Shown piece by piece: positions 1 to 5,356 of a stretch of DNA of 11,548 nt. The position numbers were made by a program, and so were the translations under genes. The notes beneath the pieces were generated by a model. It had not been told where the DNA came from. It was given only the letters and a program-made list of their open reading frames with translations, and made no database searches. Position 1 is the stretch's first letter. Each line of letters starts with the position of its first letter. This DNA comes from Clostridiales bacterium (GTDB lineage: Bacteria; Bacillota; Clostridia; Oscillospirales; Acutalibacteraceae), in assembly GCA_019421725.1 (NCBI GenBank), contig JAHZES010000014.1, positions 7,913-19,460 of the forward strand. Reading direction: 5' to 3'.

Positions 1-2
1 TT

Positions 3-1121
3 GGCCGCATCAATAACACGCAGGAGCTTGTCAGGCAGGCGTTCGACAACGGTCATATTCATTTCCTGGAGATGAGCGGCGGAAGCATTAATGCAACCGA
101 GCTGGTGGCATCGCTGATCAATCAGAAGGATTCGCTGGTAGAAGGAATTCGCTATGCGCAGGAATGTATTGACGGCTCCATGTCGATGCTGGTGCTGACG
201 CCGGAAGGAATTTACGCTGCGCGCGACCGGATGGGGCGTACGCCGCTTGTGATCGGTCACAAGGACGGCGCTACCTGCGCCTCGTTTGAAAGCTTTGCCT
301 ATATTAATCTGGGCTACAGCGATGAGCGCGAGCTTGGCCCGGCAGAAATTGCATTTCTGACCCCGGAAGGGGCGCAGACGGTGAATCCCCCGCGCCGGGA
401 AATGAAAATTTGCACGTTTCTCTGGATCTACTACGGATATCCCACTTCTTCATACGAAGGCATCAACGTAGAAGAGATGCGCTACCGCTGCGGAGCGATG
501 TTGGCCCGGCGGGACAGTAACGGTGCAGATACGGTGGCAGGCGTTCCGGATTCCGGTATTGCGCACGCGATCGGTTATGCAAACGAATCCGGCATACCGT
601 TTTCCCGTCCCTTCATCAAATACACCCCCACCTGGCCGCGCTCTTTTATGCCGACGCAGCAAAGTCAGCGCAATCTGATCGCCCGCATGAAGCTGATTCC
701 GGTGGACGTGCTAATCCGGGGCAAAAAACTACTGCTGATCGATGATTCCATCGTCCGGGGAACGCAGCTGAGAGAAACGACAGAGTTTTTGTATCAGAGC
801 GGTGCAAAGGAAGTTCATATTCGCCCTGCCTGCCCTCCGCTTCTGTTTGGCTGCAGATACCTGAATTTTTCGCGTTCCAATTCCGAAATGGATCTGATCA
901 CCCGGCGGATCATCCGTTCGCGCGAGGGAGATCGGATTACGCCGGAGATCCTTGCAGATTACGCAGACCCAGACAGCAAAAATTACAAGGAAATGGTCGC
1001 CGAGATCGGTCGTCAGCTCAGCTTTACCTCTCTGCAGTACCATCGGTTGGACGATATGCTTGACGCGGTGGGCATTGAGCCGTGCAAGCTTTGCACTTAC
1101 TGCTGGAACGGACAGGAGTGA
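3..1121 (+). CDS. purF: Amidophosphoribosyltransferase (PurF-type), 5' end outside window
   Basis: This is the first enzyme of de novo purine synthesis, which transfers ammonia from glutamine to PRPP to give 5-phosphoribosylamine in the cytoplasm. The frame is open from base 3, so the start codon and the N-terminal catalytic Cys lie outside. 372 residues are visible. They comprise the rest of the Ntn-type glutaminase domain, then a phosphoribosyltransferase domain with GVPDSG and the PRPP loop IDDSIVRGTQ (bases about 738-767). Cysteines in KICTF, FGCRY and the C-terminal CKLCTYC sit where the 4Fe-4S ligands of Bacillus-type PurF lie, so a cluster is likely. Oddities: the usual region after GIP(Y/F) reads YTPTWPRSFMP instead of the common NRYVGRTF, and the FYGID-type segment reads RYLNFS. 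No other pur gene is adjacent. It may be a divergent PurF or a paralogue. A terminator follows 20 bases after the stop. Confidence 0.88.
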   Translation, partial: GRINNTQELVRQAFDNGHIHFLEMSGGSINATELVASLINQKDSLVEGIRYAQECIDGSMSMLVLTPEGIYAARDRMGRTPLVIGHKDGATCASFESFAYINLGYSDERELGPAEIAFLTPEGAQTVNPPRREMKICTFLWIYYGYPTSSYEGINVEEMRYRCGAMLARRDSNGADTVAGVPDSGIAHAIGYANESGIPFSRPFIKYTPTWPRSFMPTQQSQRNLIARMKLIPVDVLIRGKKLLLIDDSIVRGTQLRETTEFLYQSGAKEVHIRPACPPLLFGCRYLNFSRSNSEMDLITRRIIRSREGDRITPEILADYADPDSKNYKEMVAEIGRQLSFTSLQYHRLDDMLDAVGIEPCKLCTYCWNGQE

Positions 1122-1138
1122 CCGGTTGTAAAAAATGA

Positions 1139-1179
1139 TAAAAGCCTGACATCAGAAAGCACAGGATGTCGGGCTTTTT
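1139..1179 (+). terminator. Intrinsic terminator after purF
   Basis: The arms AAAGCCTGACATC (1141-1153) and GATGTCGGGCTTT (1165-1177) pair over 13 bp with one G-T pair and an 11-nt loop, and run into a T tract. It separates purF from the AraC-type regulator. Confidence 0.88.
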
Positions 1180-1224
1180 CTTACGAATTGTGCGACAATC
1201 AATTCAGGCGGAAGGAGGAACGAA

Positions 1225-2121
1225 ATGGATTGGATCACGGGGATCCAGCGCGCGCTGGATTATACCGAGGAGCACCTGACGGAGGAAATTGATTACGAAG
1301 AAGCGGCAAGATGCGCGTTCTCTTCTTCTTTTCATTTTCAAAGAATGTTCGGGATGCTCTGCGGGTTTTCGTTAGGGGATTACATCCGCATGCGGCGGCT
1401 GACGCTGGCCGCATGTGACCTGCAGCAAACGGGCGCTAAGGTGATCGATGTCGCACTGAAATACGGCTATGATACACCGGAAAGCTTTTCTCGGGCATTT
1501 GCGCGGTTTCACGGAATCAACCCAACCGAAGCAAGGCGAGGAGGAACGGTCAAATCCTTTTCCCGCCTGTCCGTCAAATTGATCTTAACAGGAGGAAACA
1601 CAATGGACTACAGGATTGTGACCGGAGATGCGTTTCAGCTGGTGTGCCGGAAAAAGCAGGTCAATAAGCCGCAGGGAGACACGGCGACTGCCGACATTTC
1701 GGCGTTCTGGAATGAATGCGGGAGGGACGGCACCATTGACGCGATCTGCAAGTATGCCGATTTTGCACAGATCGGCGGTTTGCTCGGCGTTTGCTTTTCC
1801 GGTGAAATGGACCGCTCGGCGTTCCCCTATGCAATCGGCGCGCCCTATAATGGAGCCGAAATAAAGGATGAGAGGCTTGAGCTGGTCAGAATTCCGGCGT
1901 ACACCTATGCGGTTTTTACCTGCCGCGGAAAAATGCCGGATGCCTTTCGAAAAACTTACCGGCAGATCTGCACCGAATTTTTTCCCCAAAGCGGCTATGA
2001 ATACGGCAGCGGTATAGAGCTGGAGGTCTATCCTTCGGCAGATATCCAGAACCCGGACTATACGTGCGAGATATGGATCGCAGTAAAGAAGAAATCAGAA
2101 CAGCCAAAAGCGGACGCGTAA
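1225..2121 (+). CDS. AraC-family regulator with C-terminal GyrI-like effector-binding domain
   Basis: This is a transcription factor of the Rob/SoxS-like layout: an N-terminal AraC DNA-binding domain followed by a GyrI-like small-molecule-binding domain. Residues about 8-106 hold two helix-turn-helix units. The second is the typical stretch VALKYGYDTPESFSRAFARF, ending in the NPTEAR signature. Residues about 127-290 are the effector domain (GACYNG-type segment as GAPYNGAEI, then YAVFTCRG and CEIWIAVK). The length of 298 aa suits the family. The start is supported by GGAAGGAGG eight bases upstream (1210-1217). A second strong AGGAGG at 1590-1595 precedes an in-frame ATG at 1603, exactly where the effector domain begins. 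The gene is monocistronic between two terminators. The ligand and targets cannot be read from the sequence. Relatives often control multidrug efflux or stress genes, but none lies beside it. Confidence 0.88.
   Translation: MDWITGIQRALDYTEEHLTEEIDYEEAARCAFSSSFHFQRMFGMLCGFSLGDYIRMRRLTLAACDLQQTGAKVIDVALKYGYDTPESFSRAFARFHGINPTEARRGGTVKSFSRLSVKLILTGGNTMDYRIVTGDAFQLVCRKKQVNKPQGDTATADISAFWNECGRDGTIDAICKYADFAQIGGLLGVCFSGEMDRSAFPYAIGAPYNGAEIKDERLELVRIPAYTYAVFTCRGKMPDAFRKTYRQICTEFFPQSGYEYGSGIELEVYPSADIQNPDYTCEIWIAVKKKSEQPKADA
1590..1605 (+). promoter_or_regulatory. Possible internal ribosome binding site and start in the AraC/GyrI gene
   Basis: AGGAGG (1590-1595) stands seven bases before an in-frame ATG (1603-1605, residue 127). 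Initiation here would give a free GyrI-like effector domain of 172 aa. This is inferred from position and strength of the site only. Confidence 0.45.
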
Positions 2122-2125
2122 TTTT

Positions 2126-2173
2126 AGCGGCGCCCGGCTTCGTGACGATTTACACGACCGGGCGCTGCTTTTT
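2126..2173 (+). terminator. Intrinsic terminator after the AraC/GyrI gene
   Basis: The arms AGCGGCGCCCGG (2126-2137) and CCGGGCGCTGCT (2158-2169) pair with one G-T pair and are followed by a T tract. It begins five bases after the stop codon. Confidence 0.85.
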
Positions 2174-2184
2174 AAAATCTGCAC

Positions 2185-2213
2185 TTGATTTTTTCTGAAA
2201 AGTATGATATATT
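2185..2213 (+). promoter_or_regulatory. Sigma-A promoter of tRNA-Leu
   Basis: TTGATT (2185-2190), a 17-bp spacer and TATATT (2208-2213) place a start near 2220, about 27 bases before the mature tRNA. It lies just after the preceding terminator. Confidence 0.7.
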
Positions 2214-2246
2214 ATCTTTGCTTTACAGCGTTTTGCTGTATTTCCT

Positions 2247-2333
2247 GCCGGTGTGATGGAATTGGCAGACGTAGTGGACTCAAAATCCACCGCTGGCGAC
2301 AGCGTGCCGGTTCGAGTCCGGCCACCGGCACCA
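2247..2333 (+). tRNA. tRNA-Leu (anticodon CAA)
   Basis: An 87-nt cloverleaf with a long variable arm, as expected for class II tRNA-Leu. The acceptor arms GCCGGTG (2247-2253) and CACCGGC (2323-2329) pair fully. The anticodon stem GTGGA/TCCAC encloses the loop CTCAAAA, giving anticodon CAA at 2281-2283, which reads UUG. The variable arm contains the stem CGCTG...CAGCG, the T arm has GTTCGAGTC, and CCA is encoded at 2331-2333. Confidence 0.96.
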
Positions 2334-2335
2334 TT

Positions 2336-2370
2336 AAAGTCCTGAAATCTTGCGATTTCAGGACTTTTTT
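2336..2370 (+). terminator. Intrinsic terminator of tRNA-Leu
   Basis: A perfect 14-bp stem, AAAGTCCTGAAATC (2336-2349) with GATTTCAGGACTTT (2354-2367), with a four-base loop and a run of six T. Read on the minus strand the same stem ends in only three T, so it could weakly stop leftward transcripts from the 2.4-5.0 kb block as well. Confidence 0.9.
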
Positions 2371-2395
2371 GCGCTTATGCCCTCAAAAAATGCTG

Positions 2396-2830
2396 CTATT
2401 CTGCCCAAATTGTGATGCCCCGGACCGTGGACCAAATGCGGATATCAGCGGATAGGACAGGAAAGATTTGAAGGCAAAAAGTCGTGATTCCATCTAAGCG
2501 CTTAGCGATGCTTTTTTCCATAAGCTTTTGGAAGGCAAAGTCCTTGTATTGACGCATGGCGCGCGTAATGAAGCGCGGCTGTGCGGCAAATTTCAGAAGC
2601 GAAAGCGCGATGCACAGCAGGACAAGTCCGCCGCTGATTTCTGCCAGCTCTGCGAGTGAATGTGTGCCGGGAACACCGGAGGCAGCATCGATAAGCTGCT
2701 GAATGATCCAGGAGAGAATAATATTGAGCGATCCGCTGGCCAGAGCGGCGGCAACAGCGAGGACAAAGGCCGGGATATTGCCGCGGTAAAACTGCGCGAT
2801 CAGCTGTTTTTGCAGGGAATTGTGCTTCAT
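2396..2830 (-). pseudogene. ABC transporter N-terminal fragment (membrane-domain stub)
   Basis: This is the first ~108 residues of an ABC exporter subunit (fused membrane and ATPase type, usually near 550-600 aa), then an unrelated tail to a stop at 2396. The likely start is the ATG at 2830, behind GGGAGGAG on the minus strand. Two membrane helices are visible (residues about 19-45 and 65-85), followed by the cytoplasmic stretch RAMRQYKDFAFQKLMEKSI that typically precedes the coupling region. Family-like sequence ends near base 2507. The remaining helices and the whole nucleotide-binding domain (Walker A, signature, Walker B) are absent and do not reappear before tRNA-Leu. It cannot work as a transporter. 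A 3' deletion ending between the tRNA terminator and 2507 is the simplest explanation. It lies 60 bases downstream of the acetyltransferase gene in the same orientation. Confidence 0.75.
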
Positions 2831-2890
2831 GATGTTCGGCTCCTCCCAATAAGGCTTGTTTTGCGTTCCTTTCGTAAACACAGGTCAATC

Positions 2891-3631
2891 TTACAGCCCG
2901 GCCAGCGCTAAGAATTTCTTGTCGGACTGGATAGCATGCGTCAGAAATTTGCCGTCCCGGAACAGCGCATAGGTCGTGACCGGCGCGGGCACATTCTGCG
3001 CGCTTGCTTTGTCGGTGATATGAATTACTTTGAACGGAATGCCGTGCTCTTTCGCGGCCTCCTGCACCCGCGGCACCCAATAGAAGGTGAAGGGGCACTG
3101 GTCTGTGTAGTAAAGAACAAATCCGGGTTCTTCGGTTTCGGGGCGTCTTGCACATTCTTTGAACTTCGGCGGCTGCACAGCCGGTTCAAGCGGTAAATAC
3201 ATCAGATCGATCCCGCAGTCCGATATGTCCGCGACCGAAAAGCCCTGATAGGCCAGAAATTTCGGATCGGCAAGAAACTCTCTCTTCCGTCCCTCGGATG
3301 AAAGAATGCAAAGCCCTTTTCGTCCCTGCGCTTTGGCGTCCCGGATGCACTCGGAGAGCAAATCCTTTGAGTATCCGTGCCCCTTCATTGAGCCTGAGAC
3401 CCACAGGCAGTTGATGTAGAGGTAGCCGTCTGCTTCAATGGGCGCCCAGGCGTTTTCCGCCGGGATGTATTCGATAAAGCATTTGCCGCGTTCCTCGCTC
3501 CGATAAAAAACCAGCCCTTCCTCAAAGCGGCGCTTCATCCATTCCTTTTTCGCAATACTCTGCATGCCGGACATGGCACAGCAGATGTGCTCCTTGTCGA
3601 TATTTTCTTTTGTGATCCGGATATAGTTCAT
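2891..3631 (-). CDS. GNAT-family N-acetyltransferase with YoaP-like C-terminal domain
   Basis: A 246-aa two-domain cytoplasmic protein. Residues about 1-145 form a GNAT fold with the acetyl-CoA loop around MKGHGYSKDLLSECI (roughly residues 82-96). Residues about 170-246 form a thioredoxin/glutaredoxin-like domain beginning VLYYTDQCPFTFYW, with a single Cys (C179) where a CxxC would sit, then the YoaP-type end with LFRDGKFLTHAIQSDKKF. This matches the layout of Bacillus YoaP. The acceptor substrate is unknown. The start at 3631 has AAAGGAAGG a few bases upstream and lies three bases from the stop of the preceding damaged gene (stop at 3635-3637), so the two were translationally linked. Since that gene is frameshifted upstream, translation of this one may now depend on its own binding site. 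Confidence 0.85.
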   Translation of the reverse strand: MNYIRITKENIDKEHICCAMSGMQSIAKKEWMKRRFEEGLVFYRSEERGKCFIEYIPAENAWAPIEADGYLYINCLWVSGSMKGHGYSKDLLSECIRDAKAQGRKGLCILSSEGRKREFLADPKFLAYQGFSVADISDCGIDLMYLPLEPAVQPPKFKECARRPETEEPGFVLYYTDQCPFTFYWVPRVQEAAKEHGIPFKVIHITDKASAQNVPAPVTTYALFRDGKFLTHAIQSDKKFLALAGL

Positions 3632-3634
3632 AAA

Positions 3635-3851
3635 TCAGCCTTCCTTTGTTCTGATAAAAATTACTGTTTGAGTCTTCATTGATATTTTTTCAACCTCGTA
3701 GCCATAGCTGCACAACTCCTTTTTGTATTTCAAAAAAGAGTGATCCAGCGGTACGTACGTCTGTGATTTGGCCGATCTCGTCAAAGGTCAAGGTCAGCCG
3801 GGACAGGCCGCTTTTTTGTATGTATGACCAAAGTGCGTTATATTTGCTCAT
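3635..3851 (-). pseudogene. Small conserved protein gene broken by a 4-bp tandem duplication
   Basis: Reading leftward from the ATG at 3851, the frame gives MSKYNALWSYIQKSGLSRLT, then LTFDEIGQITDV, and then drifts to a premature end. The next frame continues it smoothly as VPLDHSFLKYKKELCSYGYE and on through KISMKTQTVIF to a stop at 3635-3637. At the junction the plus strand reads GTACGTACGT (3751-3760), a tandem repeat. Removing four bases restores one 70-aa frame. Both halves match, from memory, a short uncharacterised protein common in Firmicutes (MSKYNALW...DHSFLKYKKEL...GYEV.KISMKE.TV). Its function is unknown. The start overlaps the end of the preceding short ORF. The product as it stands would be truncated and scrambled. 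Confidence 0.8.
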
Positions 3852-3966
3852 TTTGTTGTCCTTTTGGGATACTCTCTGGAATTTGCTTGTTCAGGTCCTT
3901 AAAAAGGTGGATGGATGCCTTTTCCGCGTGACAAAGGTCCGTATTGCTTTTGTAAAATGGCGTCAA
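3838..3966 (-). CDS. Short open frame of 42 codons, possibly a remnant
   Basis: A leftward frame between the DUF2087 gene and the frameshifted small gene. It could start at a TTG (3964-3966) that overlaps the DUF2087 stop codon, with GAGGAG about 15 bases upstream. It ends with a TAA at 3838-3840 inside the start of the next gene. It encodes residues such as FYKSNTDLCHAEKASIHLFK, then DLNKQIPESIPKGQQNEQI. The composition looks like real protein, and the overlaps on both sides fit a tightly packed operon. I do not recognise the family. It may instead be the C-terminal remnant of a longer gene whose front is lost. Confidence 0.35.
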   Translation of the reverse strand: MTPFYKSNTDLCHAEKASIHLFKDLNKQIPESIPKGQQNEQI

Positions 3967-4271
3967 ATATACTTTTCAATAAGCTCCTCAAGTGTCGGGA
4001 TTTTTTCTGCCTTCCAATAGCGGCTGCAATTTGCCGTTCGGTTTAAAAGCATTTTGTGATACAGTTCCCGGCGGAGTGTTGCGGGGTCGTGAAAAAGCGT
4101 CCATTTGTCCAGTATGTCATTGACCTCGGGCTCTGTATATTGCCGCTCGTTCTCAAATTTCCCGACCAGATACCAAAGCGCCGCCAGCTTCTTTTTGTGC
4201 TTTGCCGGGAGCGCGACCAACCGCCCGTCTTTATCTAAGAAGGGCGTTAAATCTGATAGTTCATACTTCAT
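3963..4271 (-). CDS. Stand-alone DUF2087 domain protein
   Basis: A 102-aa soluble protein that is almost entirely one DUF2087 domain. Typical features are LVALPAKHKKKLAALWYLVG near residues 18-37, YTEPEVNDIL near 45-54 and the core DPATLRRELYHKMLLNRT near 62-79. DUF2087 is often the C-terminal part of small regulators that carry a separate helix-turn-helix. Here it stands alone, and no such domain precedes it. The start at 4271 follows GGAGG at 4283-4287 and overlaps the end of the membrane-protein gene by 11 bases, so the two are probably translationally coupled. The biochemical role is unknown. A nucleic-acid or regulatory role is only suggested by relatives. Confidence 0.83.
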   Translation of the reverse strand: MKYELSDLTPFLDKDGRLVALPAKHKKKLAALWYLVGKFENERQYTEPEVNDILDKWTLFHDPATLRRELYHKMLLNRTANCSRYWKAEKIPTLEELIEKYI

Positions 4272-4452
4272 TTTCAGTTTCCTCCGACTTTTCGCTCTTC
4301 CGATTTTTAAAGCTCAAGGCTGCTGCCAGGCAGCCGAATGCTCCTACCCAGACCAGGGCTGCATGGCCCCATTGCTCTGAGAATCCGAAAATCGCCCCTG
4401 CAGCCAGCATCAATAGGCCGGCCGTCACCAACAGTCGGACTGTCTTGTTCAT
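4261..4452 (-). CDS. Small two-helix membrane protein
   Basis: A 63-aa protein with two predicted membrane helices (about residues 5-24 and 29-47) and a short, strongly charged tail, NRKSEKSEETENEV. This suggests a hairpin in the cytoplasmic membrane. I do not recognise a family. The start at 4452 has a strong GGGAGGGAG site just upstream. It is the first gene after the terminator that closes the winged-helix regulator gene, and it overlaps the DUF2087 gene by 11 bases. No promoter is visible in the 15 bases between terminator and start, so it is either read through from the regulator's promoter or driven from inside that gene. Confidence 0.7.
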   Translation of the reverse strand: MNKTVRLLVTAGLLMLAAGAIFGFSEQWGHAALVWVGAFGCLAAALSFKNRKSEKSEETENEV

Positions 4453-4467
4453 GTTCTCCCTCCCATG

Positions 4468-4513
4468 AAAAAACGCAGAGCAGACCTGCTTCTCATCAGG
4501 TTCAGCTCTGCGT
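4468..4513 (-). terminator. Intrinsic terminator or attenuator between the regulator and membrane-protein genes
   Basis: On the minus strand ACGCAGAGC...CCTG pairs with CAGG...GCTCTGCGT across an internal bulge (plus-strand arms 4473-4488 and 4497-4513), followed by six T (4468-4473). It ends about 10 bases before the binding site of the next gene, so it may act as an attenuator rather than an absolute stop. Confidence 0.8.
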
Positions 4514-4527
4514 CTGGCCTTTTTAAA

Positions 4528-5037
4528 TTATGTTACCTGCCCGTCTGCCGGGGCAGAGATCAAGGTGATTTGCCTTGTCTTGCTGTTTTCGTGCATTTCG
4601 GCATTCATATACTTTACTGCGATCTGATTGATTTCCGAAAGAAAACGCATAAATTCATCGTCCGTTACCGTCAGCGTACATGTGGTCAGCAGCAACATAT
4701 CCCTTCGGGGGTCGGCATGGCCGCTGGAAAAATATTTTGCAAACGACGCACAAATGTGGAGCAGTACGGACTGCACGCCCATGCCGCTCGTGTCCTCGTG
4801 CTCCAGTGCGCTTTTATTCAGCCGGTAAACGTTTTCCACCGTTCCGCGGATACGATTTTCTTCTACTACAATAATTATGGAATTATCCGTTAAAATTTTC
4901 ATGTGGCGGTAAAGGCTTGCGCTCGGAATATCCGGCATCGCTTTTCGAATCTCTTTGACCGTACCGGTTTCGTGCACAAGAAGATATTGGAAGATCCTCT
5001 GCCGAACCGGGTTCATTACAACTTCCGCCATATCCAT
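4528..5037 (-). CDS. Winged-helix (ArsR-like) transcriptional regulator
   Basis: A 169-aa cytoplasmic regulator. Residues about 5-75 form a winged helix: MNPVRQRIFQYLLVHETGTV, then KEIRKAMPDIPSASLYRHMK as the helix-turn-helix with recognition helix, then a wing around IIVVEENRIRGTVENVYRL. The rest (76-169) is helical with no motif that I recognise and probably serves dimerisation or sensing. No metal-binding Cys pair of classical ArsR proteins is seen near the helix-turn-helix. The chosen start is the ATG at 5037, with AAGGA about 11 bases upstream; the ATG two codons further in is an alternative. A strong promoter and an AT-rich palindrome sit directly upstream, which fits autorepression. 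Its partner target may have been the now broken oxidoreductase on the other side. Confidence 0.82.
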   Translation of the reverse strand: MDMAEVVMNPVRQRIFQYLLVHETGTVKEIRKAMPDIPSASLYRHMKILTDNSIIIVVEENRIRGTVENVYRLNKSALEHEDTSGMGVQSVLLHICASFAKYFSSGHADPRRDMLLLTTCTLTVTDDEFMRFLSEINQIAVKYMNAEMHENSKTRQITLISAPADGQVT

Positions 5038-5062
5038 CTACATCATTCCTTGGATTATTCTA

Positions 5063-5087
5063 CAAATATATTATATTATTATATTTG
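5063..5087. promoter_or_regulatory. AT-rich palindrome, candidate operator
   Basis: Perfect 8-bp inverted arms CAAATATA (5063-5070) and TATATTTG (5080-5087) with a 9-bp spacer. It covers the -10 region and the spacer of the leftward promoter. It also covers a possible weaker rightward promoter (TTGGAT at 5050-5055, then TATATT after 16 bp). The place and symmetry suit a dimeric repressor, most simply the adjacent regulator. Confidence 0.5.
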
Positions 5088-5097
5088 AGAATGTCAA
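5070..5097 (-). promoter_or_regulatory. Sigma-A promoter of the winged-helix regulator
   Basis: Minus strand TTGACA (5097-5092), a 16-bp spacer and TATAAT (5075-5070): both consensus hexamers. The start would fall near 5063, about 26 bases before the regulator's ATG. Confidence 0.8.
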
Positions 5098-5356
5098 GAC
5101 AAAAGTTACCTCTCTCTGCGGCAGAGGCTGAATTGCATGACAACGTCAAAATAGTTTTTACGGTTCGTAATAGAAACGGATTTCGTGCAAACACTGAAAC
5201 AAAGAACGCTTTGCGCCGGAATTCTGCACGGACTGAAGGAAAGTCGTCTGCGGGCCGCGCAAAAAACGGTCCGGACCATGCAGCATATTTACAGATCGGC
5301 AAATCGATGCCCGCAGGAAGAAACGGCGGGAGCGCAGAAAAGCAAAAATACAGAAC
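5098..5356. other. Stretch without a recognisable gene
   Basis: Open frames exist here on both strands, but their translations are low-complexity Arg/Lys/Ala/Gln-rich and show no family resemblance. By position it should hold the 5' end of the oxidoreductase whose fragment follows. I cannot find its FAD-binding GxGxxG segment convincingly in any frame, so the 5' part appears deleted, replaced or heavily degraded. Confidence 0.5.

Noticed and set aside
2495..2504. Palindrome TAAGCGCTTA near the end of the ABC fragment
   Set aside because: A 10-bp palindrome alone is weak evidence. No element boundary or matching copy was found.
2247..2507. tRNA-Leu as an attachment site of an integrated element
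   Set aside because: No integrase and no second copy of the tRNA 3' end is visible in the window. The encoded CCA and the terminator are intact.
3679..4020. Rightward open frame of 113 codons
   Set aside because: It lies opposite the frameshifted small gene, the 42-codon ORF and the DUF2087 gene. It lacks a binding site and its translation resembles no family, while the leftward frames do.
4497..4513. GAACCTGAT on the minus strand, reminiscent of a TPP riboswitch core
   Set aside because: The remaining conserved TPP riboswitch parts are absent, and the bases belong to a simple terminator hairpin.
4465..4893. Rightward open frame of 142 codons
   Set aside because: It is antisense to the winged-helix regulator, and its start lies inside the terminator hairpin. 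The composition is implausible.
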